A stretch of DNA of 64,000 nt from Bog-756 sp963813525 (GCA_963813525.1 CAWEZI010000005.1:2728001-2792000); one strand, 5' to 3'; shown: positions 17,507-27,113, counted from the first letter of the stretch. Numbers and translations are program-made. The notes: generated from the letters alone by a model not told the origin.

Positions 17507-18652
17507 TCATACGTATCTGAGCAGTTCCACGGCTACCACCAGCCACGTGGCGCCGGCAAGGCCCACGTACGGCCAGAGGCGGCGGCGCGTACCCAGGAGC
17601 ACGATCCAACTGAACAGGTAGACGTCGTCGAGGCTGCGGAATCCCACATCGCCTCGCCAGATGCCCGATGCCGCGCACACCGCCAACACCACGACCGCGG
17701 CCCAGGCCAAACGTTCGTGGACGGGAACCGTGGTGGTGCGGATCGACGCGGCGGCACCCACGGCGATGGCAGTCAGAACGAGCAGTTCGCCGAACCAAAG
17801 AAAGGAGGCCACCGAAGGGAGTGCGGGCCAGTAGAAGCGGATCCCGTCGATCAACCCGTTCAGAGGGGGGCCGATGTTGGCGTTCCCGCTGTCGCGGATG
17901 GCCACAGAACGGGTACCGACAAAGACGACCAACTGCCAGACAGCGAATCCGAGGAGCGGCAGCAGCCACGAGATATCCGCCGTGCCCCACCGGCGGCGGT
18001 CACGCCCGATCGCCCGACCGGCCAGGCGGGTAGCGGCGATGATGACCACTACGTAGGCGGCCGTCTCCTTGGTCAGTACGGCGCCCAGCAACAGCACCCC
18101 GGCCAGCACCCATCGATTCTTTCGGTAGGCCCACAGTCCGAGGAGCAAGAAGGCGGCCGCGGTTATCTCGGTAAGGTCTCTACTGGCACTCCACAGGTAG
18201 CCCCAGTATCCGGCCAGGGCCAGTCCCCACAGCGCGTGCCGACCACTGTCCTGGGCCAGAAGGGCCCCGCCGAGGCCGACCCCACCCAGCGAAACCACAT
18301 TGGTGACGATCAGGGTGTCGGGAACCAACGATGGATGGCCGGCCGCAAACACCCAGGCAATCGCCGGGTAGCCGATGCGCTCGAGACGAGATAGCGAGTC
18401 GAGACGGATCCCGAATGCCGACCGGGCAAGATCGGCGGGATCGAGGGCCATCCGGTAGTAGAACTGACCGTCGTAGCCATTGCCATCGACCACGAAGATG
18501 CCTCGCGGGAGAACTCGGGGGTCGACATGGGCGCTGCCGGCCACGATGAAGATGGAAACGTTTCCGTGGGCGACGAGGACCAGTCGCCCGACCACGAAGA
18601 TGAGGCCCGAAACGCTGGCCACCGCGGCCACCATCGCCGGCGAGTCCGCCAT
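17507..18652 (-). CDS. Polytopic membrane protein, GT-C glycosyltransferase-like
   Basis: 381-residue protein with about nine to ten hydrophobic segments. After the first segment, a periplasmic-type loop carries GNGYDGQFYYRMALDP, a pattern seen in uncharacterised actinobacterial membrane proteins that resemble GT-C lipid-linked glycosyltransferases (acidic residues in the first loop). No catalytic proof is visible. The start is uncertain: the ATG at 18652 gives a clean first membrane segment but has AAGAGG directly abutting it, while an ATG at 18739 with AGGTG eight bases upstream would add 29 polar residues. Confidence 0.65.
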   Translation of the reverse strand: MADSPAMVAAVASVSGLIFVVGRLVLVAHGNVSIFIVAGSAHVDPRVLPRGIFVVDGNGYDGQFYYRMALDPADLARSAFGIRLDSLSRLERIGYPAIAWVFAAGHPSLVPDTLIVTNVVSLGGVGLGGALLAQDSGRHALWGLALAGYWGYLWSASRDLTEITAAAFLLLGLWAYRKNRWVLAGVLLLGAVLTKETAAYVVVIIAATRLAGRAIGRDRRRWGTADISWLLPLLGFAVWQLVVFVGTRSVAIRDSGNANIGPPLNGLIDGIRFYWPALPSVASFLWFGELLVLTAIAVGAAASIRTTTVPVHERLAWAAVVVLAVCAASGIWRGDVGFRSLDDVYLFSWIVLLGTRRRLWPYVGLAGATWLVVAVELLRYV

Positions 18653-18909
18653 CCTCTTGGGGCCTGCAGGGTCTGTGCGGCCTTGACCGCCCGTCCCTCT
18701 GGCCGACAGATTAGGCCACTGAGGCCCGAGCGATCTCATTCAAGAGGCACCTGGAGGCGCAGTGTAGCCCCTGGTCATCGCCCTGGGAGAGGCGCTGATC
18801 GACCCCTTGGCCTCCGTGCCGCCGATATTCCAGCACGGGGCCCGGCTAGCCGTCCCCGACGCGTGCTCAAATTCTTCACTGTTTGTTATGCAGCTCTTAG
18901 CCGAAGACC

Positions 18910-19197
18910 ATGTTCGACCAACACACTGTGACCATGAGCATCATTGGCTACATCGTCAGTCTCCTTATCGTCGGCGCCGTTATCGGTGGCCTGGGACGGC
19001 TCGTCATTCCGGGCCCGAATCCGATCGGCGCCCTGAGAACCCTCGGGGTCGGCCTGGTCGGCGCCTTCGTGGGCAGCCTCATCGGGGGGCTCTTCGGACT
19101 CGGTCTCTTCACCCTGGTCTTCGAGGTGGCCGTCTCTGCCGGCCTGGTCTACCTGGTCAGCGGCCGATCGCAGCGACTTTCCTCCGGAAGGCACTAG
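18910..19197 (+). CDS. GlsB/YeaQ/YmgE-family (transglycosylase-associated) small membrane protein
   Basis: 95-residue membrane protein with three short hydrophobic segments rich in Gly. SIIGYIVSLLIVGAVIGGLG and the repeated GxxxG spacing are typical of the YeaQ/GlsB stress-associated family, whose exact role is unknown. Neither the ATG at 18910 nor the one at 18934 has a clear ribosome site; homologues usually start at the second. The next gene starts 2 bp after the stop. Confidence 0.65.
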   Translation: MFDQHTVTMSIIGYIVSLLIVGAVIGGLGRLVIPGPNPIGALRTLGVGLVGAFVGSLIGGLFGLGLFTLVFEVAVSAGLVYLVSGRSQRLSSGRH

Positions 19198-19199
19198 CG

Positions 19200-19529
19200 A
19201 TGGCGGTGGACACCACGGCACGGCCGACCGGGCAGCGAACGCCCTTGCAGCCCCTACGGGGCCCGTCGGTGACAGGGTCGAAGTTTGCCGTCACCATGAT
19301 CACCGTGGGCACGGCACTGGTCGGCGCGGTTCTCTTCGTCGGAGGATTGATCTTGATCGCCGCCGTTTTCGTGATGGTAAGCCTGGCCGCGCTCTTGGCC
19401 GTCGTCATCCGTGGCGCAGTACAGGATGTCACTCGTCGATCGGCGCAACGCCACGTGGAGCAGCGGGCATCTCGTCATTCTGCGGTCATCGACGTCACGG
19501 CCCGGCAGAGCTCCGGCCATTCGGTTTGA
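19200..19529 (+). CDS. Small membrane protein, unknown
   Basis: 109-residue protein with one strong helical hairpin (about residues 30-70, Gly/Val/Leu-rich) flanked by charged termini. The ATG has GGAAGG eight bases upstream and follows the GlsB-like gene by 2 bp, so the two form a pair. No recognised domain. Phage-holin-like or envelope-stress functions are possible but unsupported. Confidence 0.55.
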   Translation: MAVDTTARPTGQRTPLQPLRGPSVTGSKFAVTMITVGTALVGAVLFVGGLILIAAVFVMVSLAALLAVVIRGAVQDVTRRSAQRHVEQRASRHSAVIDVTARQSSGHSV

Positions 19530-19996
19530 TCCAGCTCGAAGAGCCGTCGAAAAAGCGGATGGGAAGGCGAGCTGATCTTCGTCAGGATCGCTCGAAGGGT
19601 TGAGGCCCTCATCCAGGGTGTTTCTCGCACTCCGCACTGGAGCTGACCGACCTCTTTCGTCGCCTTCGGCCCGGCGCGCCGGCTGTGTGAACAGCGGCCC
19701 TGCCTGATCGAGCCGGCTCCCCGAGTCACCAGGCGGGCGGTACGCTAGCCACGGAAAAACCCCGAGGACGGACCGTGAGCACCATGTTCTATGTGAAAGG
19801 CGAAGCTGGTGGTCTTTCGGCCCGCCGGGTACTCCAGTGATGGGACGAGGCAGGCGCTGGCGTAGGGGCAGGTGACGACGGACGGCCGACACCGGTCTGT
19901 TGATCGGCCACGGGCACGGTCGTCCTGGCCGAGCGACCAAAACCTCTTGAGCGACCCGGACCACTGACCACAACGAGAACCAGAAAGGATTTGTGG
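19530..19996. other. 467-bp intergenic stretch
   Basis: No gene or domain recognised on either strand. The last 15 bases carry the ribosome site (GAAAGGA) of the next gene. Confidence 0.5.
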
Positions 19997-20806
19997 GTGG
20001 TTACCCTCTTCAACCGGGTGTTCCCGGAGCCGCGGGCGGCCAAGGTCCCCGAGATCATCTTCCTTTTCTGGGTGGTCAAGATACTGACCACTGCCGGCGG
20101 TGAAGCCACCTCGGACTACCTGAAGACGTGGGGAAACATCGGTGGCGGGGGGACCGAGGTGGCCCTATTCGCCATTGGACTTGTGTTGCAGTTCAGGACC
20201 CGGCGGTACCAGGCTCTCGCCTACTGGTTCTTCGCCTATGCCATCGCCATTTTAGGTACCGGTGTATCCGACTTCCTCCATCTCGATGTCCACATTCCCT
20301 ACGCCGGCACCACTCTGCTGTGGGCAGGTGTGCTGATTGTCATCTTTTTTGTGTGGCACCGCATCGAGGGAACGCTCTCCATCCACAGCATCACCACGCG
20401 ACGGCGGGAATGCTTCTACTGGGCGACCGTGTTCGCCACGTTCGCCCTGGGCACTGCCCTCGGGGACTTTACGGCGACCGCCTTGGGCCTGGGCTACCTG
20501 GCCTCCGGCATCCTCTTCGGCGTAATCATCTTGATTCCGGCTCTGGCCTGGTGGCAGCTGGGCCTGAACGCCATCGTCGCTTTCTGGTTGGCCTACGTGG
20601 TGACCCGTCCCCTCGGTGCTTCCTTCGCCGACTACATCAGCAAGCCGGCCAACACCAGCGGGATCGGATTCGGTGATGGACCCACCGCCGTCGTATTTAC
20701 CCTCGCCGTTGCCGTCCTCGTGCTCTACCTCGCAGTCGCCCGTCCCGACATCCAGCCCGCCACAATGGCGGAAAAGCCCCCCGACCGGCGCTCGTCGCCA
20801 TCGTGA
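19997..20806 (+). CDS. COG4705-family membrane protein
   Basis: 269-residue membrane protein with about eight segments. KVPEIIFLFWVVKILTTAGG followed by EATSDYL near the N-terminus, and LGASFADYISKP toward the end, are the hallmark repeats of COG4705 proteins. These carry two similar halves, each with a conserved acidic residue. Function unknown; transport is plausible. GTG at 19997 is preferred over TTG at 19991 because AAGGA is then seven bases away. The stop overlaps the next gene as GTGA. Confidence 0.75.
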   Translation: MVTLFNRVFPEPRAAKVPEIIFLFWVVKILTTAGGEATSDYLKTWGNIGGGGTEVALFAIGLVLQFRTRRYQALAYWFFAYAIAILGTGVSDFLHLDVHIPYAGTTLLWAGVLIVIFFVWHRIEGTLSIHSITTRRRECFYWATVFATFALGTALGDFTATALGLGYLASGILFGVIILIPALAWWQLGLNAIVAFWLAYVVTRPLGASFADYISKPANTSGIGFGDGPTAVVFTLAVAVLVLYLAVARPDIQPATMAEKPPDRRSSPS

Positions 20807-21579
20807 GCACGACATCCACAACCGTGCTCCTGCTGGCGGTCTTCGGTGCCAGCACCGTCGAAATGGTCGAGGCCCTCACCCTGGTGGTGGCCGCCGGAGT
20901 CACCCGCGGGTGGCGGTCCGCTCTCGAAGGTGCCGCTGTGGCCGTGGTGGTCCTGGCCGTCCTGGTGGCAGCGGTGGGAGTGCCACTCATCCGCTACGTG
21001 CCCATCGACGCCTTGCGGGTGATCGTCGGTGGCCTGCTTCTGGCGCTCGGTCTGTCGTGGCTGCGCAAGGCCATCCTGCGCGCCAGTGGACTGAAACCGC
21101 TCCACGACGAGGACGCCATCTTCGCCGCCACCGCCGAGGAGATCGGCCTCGGCGCCAGTAGCGGCATGGAGGCGCCCCGACGGGACAGCGTGGCCTTTGC
21201 GGTGGCGTTCAAGGGAGTGTTTCTCGAGGGCACCGAGGTCGTCCTCATCGTGGTCAGCCTGGGGGCCAGCCAACACCGACTAGGTCTGGCCGCAGGAGCC
21301 GCGGGGGCGGCGGCCGTGCTGGTGGCGACGGTCGGAGCCCTGGTGGCCACTCAACTGTCCAAGGTGCCGGAAAACACCATCAAGCTGGGGGTCGGGATAA
21401 TGCTCACCAGCTTCGGGCTCTTCTGGGTGGGTGAGGGCACCGGAACCCACTGGCCTGGTAACGATCTCACCATCCTCGGGTTCATCGGGATCTTCGGGTT
21501 GGTCACGCTGGGTTCGGTGACCTGGCTTCGGAGCACACTCCCCGGTCGCTCCGTGGCTGCTGCGCGGGCGTCCCGATGA
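20803..21579 (+). CDS. COG4280-family membrane protein
   Basis: 258-residue membrane protein with about seven segments. Two acidic motifs in membrane context, STVEMVEALT near residue 19 and VFLEGTEVVLIV near 142, resemble the paired E-x-x-E/D motifs of metal exporters such as UPF0016, though relationship is not proven. It is 4-bp coupled to the COG4705 gene upstream and to the small membrane gene downstream. The conserved pairing suggests one membrane complex or transport unit. Confidence 0.72.
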   Translation: MSTTSTTVLLLAVFGASTVEMVEALTLVVAAGVTRGWRSALEGAAVAVVVLAVLVAAVGVPLIRYVPIDALRVIVGGLLLALGLSWLRKAILRASGLKPLHDEDAIFAATAEEIGLGASSGMEAPRRDSVAFAVAFKGVFLEGTEVVLIVVSLGASQHRLGLAAGAAGAAAVLVATVGALVATQLSKVPENTIKLGVGIMLTSFGLFWVGEGTGTHWPGNDLTILGFIGIFGLVTLGSVTWLRSTLPGRSVAAARASR

Positions 21580-21887
21580 CCCGCCTCCGTCGGGCGGCCA
21601 GCTCATTCGGCAGCTTCTGGTGGGATTTCCTCATCGGCGACACTCCCGAGCTTTTCGTAGCCGTGGTCATCATTATCGTGGCCGCGCTCCTCCTGCGGGG
21701 CCACCACGCCGCAGCCGTTGTTGTGTTGCCGGCCATGGCCGTCGTGAGCCTGCTGGCCAGCGTCCTGCGCGGCCGGAGAGCGTATCGATGTGAGAACGAC
21801 GGTGTCTCGACCGCCCCGGCTGTCGAAGCACCTATCCGTTCACAGCATGAGCTCCCTGTCCGAAATGAACCCCTGGATCAGGAGTAG
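21576..21887 (+). CDS. Small membrane protein linked to COG4280
   Basis: 103-residue protein: a SFWWDFLIGDTPELF segment, two membrane helices, and a polar acidic C-terminal tail of about 35 residues. The ATG overlaps the COG4280 stop as ATGA. No known domain. The coupling implies it works with the two larger membrane proteins. Confidence 0.6.
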   Translation: MTRLRRAASSFGSFWWDFLIGDTPELFVAVVIIIVAALLLRGHHAAAVVVLPAMAVVSLLASVLRGRRAYRCENDGVSTAPAVEAPIRSQHELPVRNEPLDQE

Positions 21888-21894
21888 GTGGCCG

Positions 21895-22383
21895 ATGTCC
21901 CAGACACCTTCCGCTGATCGCCTGATGAAGCTGTTCAGACTCGATTGGTCCCCAGCACACCGCCAACCATCCGGCCTTCGCATTCTCATCGCTACGATCG
22001 TTTCGCTGTTGGGCTCCCTGCTAGCCGATGTCGCCATCGTCGCCATCGGTACGAGGGTGTTCCCGTCGACCAAGGGCTACGTACACTTTCGGTTCTCCGA
22101 CTACGGGAAGCTCACCGTGATCGGCGTGGTGGTCGCCTGTGCAGCCTGGCCCGTAGTGACCCGCATCTGCTCTGATCCGCGATGGCTGTTCTTTCGTCTG
22201 GCCATCCTCGTAACGCTCGTGCTCTGGCTCCCGGACATCTACATCCTCCATCAGGGCCAACCGGGCCAGGCCGTTGCCGTACTCATGACCATGCATCTGG
22301 CCATCGCCCTCGTCACCTACAACGCCCTCATCCGCATCGCACCGGTACGGCTCACCCGACAGCGAATCGGGCGCCCGGATTGA
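21895..22383 (+). CDS. Four-helix membrane protein (possibly DUF6069)
   Basis: 162-residue protein with four predicted membrane segments. PDIYILHQGQPGQAVAVLM then MHLAIALVTYNALI at the C-terminus resembles a small actinobacterial family annotated DUF6069 (from memory, unverified). AGGAGTAGG seven bases upstream fixes the ATG at 21895. It follows the previous gene by 7 bp and is probably the last gene of the cluster. Confidence 0.6.
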   Translation: MSQTPSADRLMKLFRLDWSPAHRQPSGLRILIATIVSLLGSLLADVAIVAIGTRVFPSTKGYVHFRFSDYGKLTVIGVVVACAAWPVVTRICSDPRWLFFRLAILVTLVLWLPDIYILHQGQPGQAVAVLMTMHLAIALVTYNALIRIAPVRLTRQRIGRPD

Positions 22384-22505
22384 CCCCGCCCCGCCCGCCC
22401 TCCCTCCCACCACTACGTCGCCCGTCGAGCAGATCCTGATCGATCCGGATCGGCTCTGACACCGGCTGTTGTTTAGCCACCTGGTTTCAGGGAAGGGAAC
22501 AGGCC

Positions 22506-23492
22506 GTGCGCACACGGAGGTGGGTACCCACTGTGGCCGCCCTGGGCGGGGCACTGGTTCTGATCTCCCTCGTCGTCGCTGCGCCGTTTCCCGCCGCGCT
22601 CCCCACCGCCGCCGGTGCCACCACAACCGATGGGCCCTACCCGGTCGGCGACGCGGCCGCCGGCTACGTGGCTGAGCTCACCGATCCCACCGGTTCGCCG
22701 CCAGGCGTCAACGTCTCCGGCTGCCATCCTGGCATTTCGGGCCCGCAGCAGTACCCGGTGATCCTGCTGCCCGGCACGCTCTACGACATGGCCGACACAT
22801 GGCAGGCCCTTGGCCCGATACTGGCCGACGACGGCTGGTGCGTCTACGGCCTGAACTACGGAGCCACCGCCGCCACCACCCTGAGCGGGGGCCGCATCTG
22901 GTCGGTGGGAGACATCCCCACGTCGGCTGGCCAGCTGGCCACTTTCGTGGGGCAGGTGCTGGCCGCCACCGGCGCCAGCAAGGTCGACCTCGTCGGCTGG
23001 TCACAGGGGGGCATGATGCCGCGCTGGTACCTGCGCTTCGACGGTGGGGCCGCCTATGTCCACGACCTGGTGGGGCTGGCCCCCTCCAACCACGGGACCA
23101 CCGTCGACGGCATGAACACCCTGTTCGACGCCCTCACCGCCCTGGGGTTTCCTGCTCCTCTCACAGTGGCCCAGTGCCTGGCCTGCACTCAACAGCTGGT
23201 TGGATCGGCCTTCCTGCAGCAGTTGAATGCCGGAGAGGACACCGTGCCCGGGGTCGGCTACACCGTGATCGAGACCGAGGACGACGAGGTGGTGACGCCC
23301 TACACGTCGACCTTCCTCAACGGCCCGGCAGTGAAGAATGTGACGCTGCAGGACCAGTGCCCCGACGATCATGCCGACCACCTGGCCATGCCCTACGACA
23401 GCGCCGCCCTGCAGGACGTGGTGCAGGCGCTCGACGACGATCCGTCGTTCTCGGTCGACTGCGGCCTCGGTCTCCCTGTGCTCGGTGGGTAG
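22506..23492 (+). CDS. Secreted lipase/triacylglycerol hydrolase
   Basis: Exported class-2-type (EstA/LipA-like) lipase, 328 aa. Residues 1-37 form a signal peptide ending near AGA. The oxyanion segment is VILLPGTLYD near 85-94, and the nucleophile elbow GWSQGG gives Ser166. A late His near HADHLAMPYD and an Asp in TEDDEVV are candidates for the triad. Several Cys residues suggest disulfides outside the cell. GTG start with GGAAGG about ten bases upstream. Alone in its transcript, convergent with the DUF4097 pseudogene. Confidence 0.82.
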   Translation: MRTRRWVPTVAALGGALVLISLVVAAPFPAALPTAAGATTTDGPYPVGDAAAGYVAELTDPTGSPPGVNVSGCHPGISGPQQYPVILLPGTLYDMADTWQALGPILADDGWCVYGLNYGATAATTLSGGRIWSVGDIPTSAGQLATFVGQVLAATGASKVDLVGWSQGGMMPRWYLRFDGGAAYVHDLVGLAPSNHGTTVDGMNTLFDALTALGFPAPLTVAQCLACTQQLVGSAFLQQLNAGEDTVPGVGYTVIETEDDEVVTPYTSTFLNGPAVKNVTLQDQCPDDHADHLAMPYDSAALQDVVQALDDDPSFSVDCGLGLPVLGG

Positions 23493-23610
23493 CACCCCGC
23501 GCCGCTGACTCGTTAATCGGCCGAGTGGGCGAGGTCGTAAAGGACGGCCTTCCCACCGAAGGGCTTGCCCGGTGCGCTGGCACAGGGTGCCGAGCTGACG
23601 GTAGTGGGCG

Positions 23611-24436
23611 TCATGCCACACCCTGCCCGCTCCCGATATCGGCACGGCGAACGGTAATAGGCCCACAGCTGCTGCGAGCCCGCACCTCGACGGTCTGCTC
23701 CGAAGCCCCCGGACGCTCGCTGCGATCGAGCAGGTTCTGGACATGGCCGAAACCGGTGTGAAGGTCCAGCCAGGCTGCCACCCCGGTGCGCACGCCGATG
23801 TCCACCTTTCCCAACGCCGTCTCGGCGACAATGGCGCCACTGAACACCTCGTCAAGATGGATATCGCCGTTCGCGGTCTTGGCCGTCACCGCGGTGTGGG
23901 CGTGGTCTACGCCCACCTTGCCGTTGGCCGCCTTCACACGAAGATCGCCGGCGACTTCGCCAATCCAGGTATCCCCGTTGCTGTTCTTGACCGTGGCAGA
24001 ACCACCGATCCGCTCGACCGCCACCGTTCCCGAGCCCGTGGTGAGCTGGGCGTCCCCGGAGATCTGCTCGATGGTGATATCGCCGGACCCGACCTTGTAC
24101 CGGCACTGACCGAGTCCCCCGGAGCAATGCAGATCAGCAAGCCCAGCTTCACCGTGCAGATGCGAGCTGGAGGGCAGTTGGATCCGCACGTCGATCGACT
24201 CGTGCCCTCCACGGAAGCTGTAGCGCCTCCATCCCTTGTGCGCCTTGATCCGGAGTTCGCCGTTGGCGTACTCCACGGTGGTCGTCTGCCGCGGCAGCCA
24301 CGTCGGAGGGATTGCCGGGGTCGCTCGGCACCACCTCGACCACGGTGTCGGCTCGGTCACTCGCTGCTATCTGAAGGTCACCAACGCCGACCTCCAGGTT
24401 GATCGAGATTGGCTGGGGGGTGTCAAAAGTAGGCAT
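23611..24436 (-). pseudogene. DUF4097 beta-strand-repeat protein with a frameshift
   Basis: The N-terminal 48 residues (starting MPTFDTPQPISINLEVGVGD at 24436) are in one frame. The rest (TTTVEYANG onward, with many short repeats such as VKNSNGDTWIGEV and AKTANGDIHLDEV) is in another. The shift lies near 24288-24296: DVAAA is followed by GCAG where family members read AAEQTTVEY, consistent with a 2-base loss. Product would be a right-handed beta-helix-like protein, probably a scaffold. It follows a HicB-like gene on the same strand by 67 bp, a common actinobacterial pair. Sequence error is possible. Confidence 0.7.
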
Positions 24437-24503
24437 GGAAGCCCTTTCTCGGGAGATGGACGGATGTCGTATGTCGGGCACTGCTGGGGAAGTCGGCGAT
24501 CGG

Positions 24504-25043
24504 TCAGCGGGCCCAGCCGGTGAATCGCTCTGAACCGTGCGGGCCACGCCGCCCGAGCCGTTCAACGGGGTCCGTGTGCTCTAGGGCGGCGGCTGCCGCT
24601 CTAACGAGCCAGGCATTGACCGAAAGGCCCTGGCCCGCGGCAGCCCGATCGATCCGGGACTTGAGGTGATCGGGCATCCGCAGGTTGATCCGTGCCATGG
24701 CGCCCTCGTCTCCAGCGAAGATGGCGGCCGCGGCTGACCCGTCAACCGCCGTGGTGACGGCCCCACCGGGCAGGTCATCGTCTGTGGGATCGGTCGGCGC
24801 AGTCACGACGAACTCAGGGTCGCGGCCACGCAGACGCACTTCCACCGAACCTGGCGCCAGCTCGCACGTGATCTCCTGGGCTGCCGCGGCCAGCGCGTCC
24901 AATAGAGACAGGCGTACCGCCGCGTCGAGCGGTGCAACCAGCCGCTGGGCAAGTGCCCGCGCCGCGTCGCCGCCGGATTCGGCGGCCACTTCTAGCTGGT
25001 CATGGATCTCATCTATGTATGGTCGCAAGTCCATGTGTGCCAT
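24504..25043 (-). CDS. HicB-like antitoxin/Arc-type DNA-binding protein
   Basis: 179-residue protein starting MAHMDLRPYIDEI. The N-terminal 60 residues are an all-helical domain that precedes DUF4097 partners in actinobacteria. The C-terminal third carries a ribbon-helix-helix, INLRMPDHLKSRIDRAAAGQ then LSVNAWLVRAAAAAL, as in HicB antitoxins. No HicA toxin gene is adjacent. The downstream partner is the DUF4097 gene. It more likely autoregulates this pair than serves as a classical antitoxin. Confidence 0.72.
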   Translation of the reverse strand: MAHMDLRPYIDEIHDQLEVAAESGGDAARALAQRLVAPLDAAVRLSLLDALAAAAQEITCELAPGSVEVRLRGRDPEFVVTAPTDPTDDDLPGGAVTTAVDGSAAAAIFAGDEGAMARINLRMPDHLKSRIDRAAAGQGLSVNAWLVRAAAAALEHTDPVERLGRRGPHGSERFTGWAR

Positions 25044-25432
25044 TCTGGCACCACTTTGGCTGCATATCAAGCCACAGTTGTGCCAGCGCCCACATGGGCG
25101 GCAACCCACCGGGGTCATCGAACGGCTGTCGACCACCTCGAACGTCCCGGCATTTGCTCGGGGATGAGCCTCCCCGAGCTGAGCGCAACTGGCCACCGGG
25201 ACGCCGGTTGGGCCTGCCGACCGAGCTTTGGCGCCACTCGCAGTAGCCACCTGCCGGCAAACGGCACGTTTGGCCCGGTGGAGAGCCCCCTGGTCCGGTG
25301 ACGTCGGTCGGCGTGGGCGCCCACCGGTCAACTGGCCATTCACTTGCTGCCTGAGCGCCTGAACAGCGCGGCCTGCAACCGCCGGTATCAGATACCCGGG
25401 ATCCACCGGGGAAGGTGGGACAATCCACCCTG
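25044..25432. other. 389-bp spacer with promoter of the HicB-like gene
   Basis: No gene seen. The first 50 bases are AT-richer than the flanks (GGCACCACTTTGGCTGCATA region) and probably hold the minus-strand promoter. Confidence 0.4.
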
Positions 25433-25894
25433 ATGCGGGTGGCCATTCGTGATGCAGACATCACCGACATGGATGACCTCCGACGAGTGTTTCAGCGAGC
25501 ATCTCTGTCCAACGAGAACGACCGTGGGCTGTTGGAGCGGCATCCCGAGCGGCTGGTGCTCTCGGAGGAGGGAGTTCTAGAACAGAGGACGAGGGTCGCC
25601 GTGGCCGACGATGGCACGGTTGTCGGCTTCGGCACCTATCTGATCTCCGACGGACTTGCCGAGCTTGAAGGCCTCTTCGTGGACCCGCGATGGACGCGGC
25701 GTGGTATCGGGGCCGCACTCGTGCTGGACATCTCGGCGCACTTGGATGAACTTCGCTTCAAGAGACTGGAAGTGACCGCCAATCCTCACGCCATGGCGTT
25801 CTACGAGCATCTGGGGTTCGCGGTCGATGGGTTCGTGGACACCTCCGGTCTTCCAGCTCCCCGCATGAGTCGGCCCACGAGGTCACCCGACTGA
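25433..25894 (+). CDS. GNAT-family N-acetyltransferase
   Basis: 153-residue acyltransferase. Acetyl-CoA motif A reads LFVDPRWTRRGIGAALV near residues 82-98 (R-x-x-G-x-G form), followed by VTANPHAMAFYEHLGF, the usual motif B. The acceptor (amine of a small molecule, antibiotic or protein) is not predictable. The ATG at 25433 follows AAGGTGGGA, a weak ribosome site. Stands alone. Confidence 0.82.
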   Translation: MRVAIRDADITDMDDLRRVFQRASLSNENDRGLLERHPERLVLSEEGVLEQRTRVAVADDGTVVGFGTYLISDGLAELEGLFVDPRWTRRGIGAALVLDISAHLDELRFKRLEVTANPHAMAFYEHLGFAVDGFVDTSGLPAPRMSRPTRSPD

Positions 25895-25990
25895 GCGCCC
25901 AAACGGTAATCATGTAGAGCGGTCTTCAACCTCGCGCTGAGCGGAGCAACCGGAGGCTGATGGTGGCCGCTGGCGCCTAGTGTTGCCATC

Positions 25991-27025
25991 GTGCCATCAC
26001 CACTGATGCCTGCAGCCGTCTATGTGGGCAACGGAAGACTCGCCGTCGAGCAGGTGCCCTGTCCGGAGCCGGGACCCGGCGACGTTCTTGTCGAGATCGC
26101 CGAGTGCGGCATCTGCGGCTCGGATCTGCATATGGTCCTGGAGCGGTACGCCAAACCGGGAGCTATCCTCGGCCACGAATGGTCGGGCATCGTGGCCGCC
26201 GCGCCCAGTGATTCCGGCTGGTCTCCCGGCGACCGGGTGGTGGGAAACGCTGCTCCGGGGTGTGGCGCCTGCCGACCCTGTCGGCGGGGCCGCCCTTCGG
26301 TGTGCCTGAACCGTGCCACCGCTGACTTCGCCGGGTACCGCGGTGCCTTCTGCCAGTACAAGACGGTGGCGGCCGACGGCCTGATCCGGATTCCCGATTC
26401 TCTCCCGACCAGAGTGGCTGCACTCGCCGAGCCGATGGCCATCACCCTGCATGCGCTGCGATTGGCCGACGTGGACCCGGACGACCGGGTCCTTGTCACC
26501 GGGGCCGGCCCGGTCGGCCTCCTGCTGGTGGCCGTGCTGCGGGCAGAGGGGATCTCCGACATCACTGTGAGTGAGCCTTCTGCCGTCCGGCGCCAGCAGG
26601 CACTCGACGTCGGGGCCGCACGGGTCGTGACACCCGACAAGCTGGACCAGCCACCGATGACCCTTCCCGTGGCGGAGCCCTACGCGGTGGTGTTCGAATG
26701 CTCGGGTCACGCCAGCGCGGCCGAGGCGGGCTTCGGCCAGCTCGACTACGCCGGCACGCTTGTGATCGTCGGGACCGGCTTCGAACCGCCGAGGATCAAC
26801 CAGAACCGCATGATCATCCTCGAGCTCGCCATCATCGGGGCTTACAACTACAACGACGAAGGGTTCCAGCCGGCCGTGGATCTCCTCGACAACGGCACGC
26901 TGCCGCTCGACGCCTTGATCGAACCCGACAACGTTCCGCTCAGCGATGTGATGGTCTCTATGGAGAAACTCGCCCAGGGACAGATACCGAGCAAGGTGAT
27001 GGTCCAGCCCACCCTGTCCTCATGA
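25991..27025 (+). CDS. Zinc-dependent alcohol dehydrogenase (MDR family)
   Basis: 344-residue medium-chain dehydrogenase. Catalytic zinc ligands are Cys in ECGICGSDLH near 37-46 and His-Glu in GHEWSG near 61. Four Cys in CGACRPCRRGRPSVC near 91-105 bind the structural zinc. TGAGPVGLL near 170 is the cofactor motif. Similar proteins oxidise secondary alcohols, sorbitol or butanediol. GTG start. It lies between a GNAT gene and a VOC gene remnant; no operon partner. Confidence 0.85.
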   Translation: MPSPLMPAAVYVGNGRLAVEQVPCPEPGPGDVLVEIAECGICGSDLHMVLERYAKPGAILGHEWSGIVAAAPSDSGWSPGDRVVGNAAPGCGACRPCRRGRPSVCLNRATADFAGYRGAFCQYKTVAADGLIRIPDSLPTRVAALAEPMAITLHALRLADVDPDDRVLVTGAGPVGLLLVAVLRAEGISDITVSEPSAVRRQQALDVGAARVVTPDKLDQPPMTLPVAEPYAVVFECSGHASAAEAGFGQLDYAGTLVIVGTGFEPPRINQNRMIILELAIIGAYNYNDEGFQPAVDLLDNGTLPLDALIEPDNVPLSDVMVSMEKLAQGQIPSKVMVQPTLSS

Positions 27026-27113
27026 GCTCTACCTCGTTCTGCCCGTGGCGGCCGGTTTGTGGGGCACCTCGCAGGGAGTGCAACAATGTGAAGTTTGACG
27101 ATCCGGCATGGTC

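Noticed and set aside
24504..25043. Complete HicAB toxin-antitoxin pair
   Set aside because: Only the HicB-like DNA-binding protein is present; the adjoining gene is DUF4097, not a HicA toxin.
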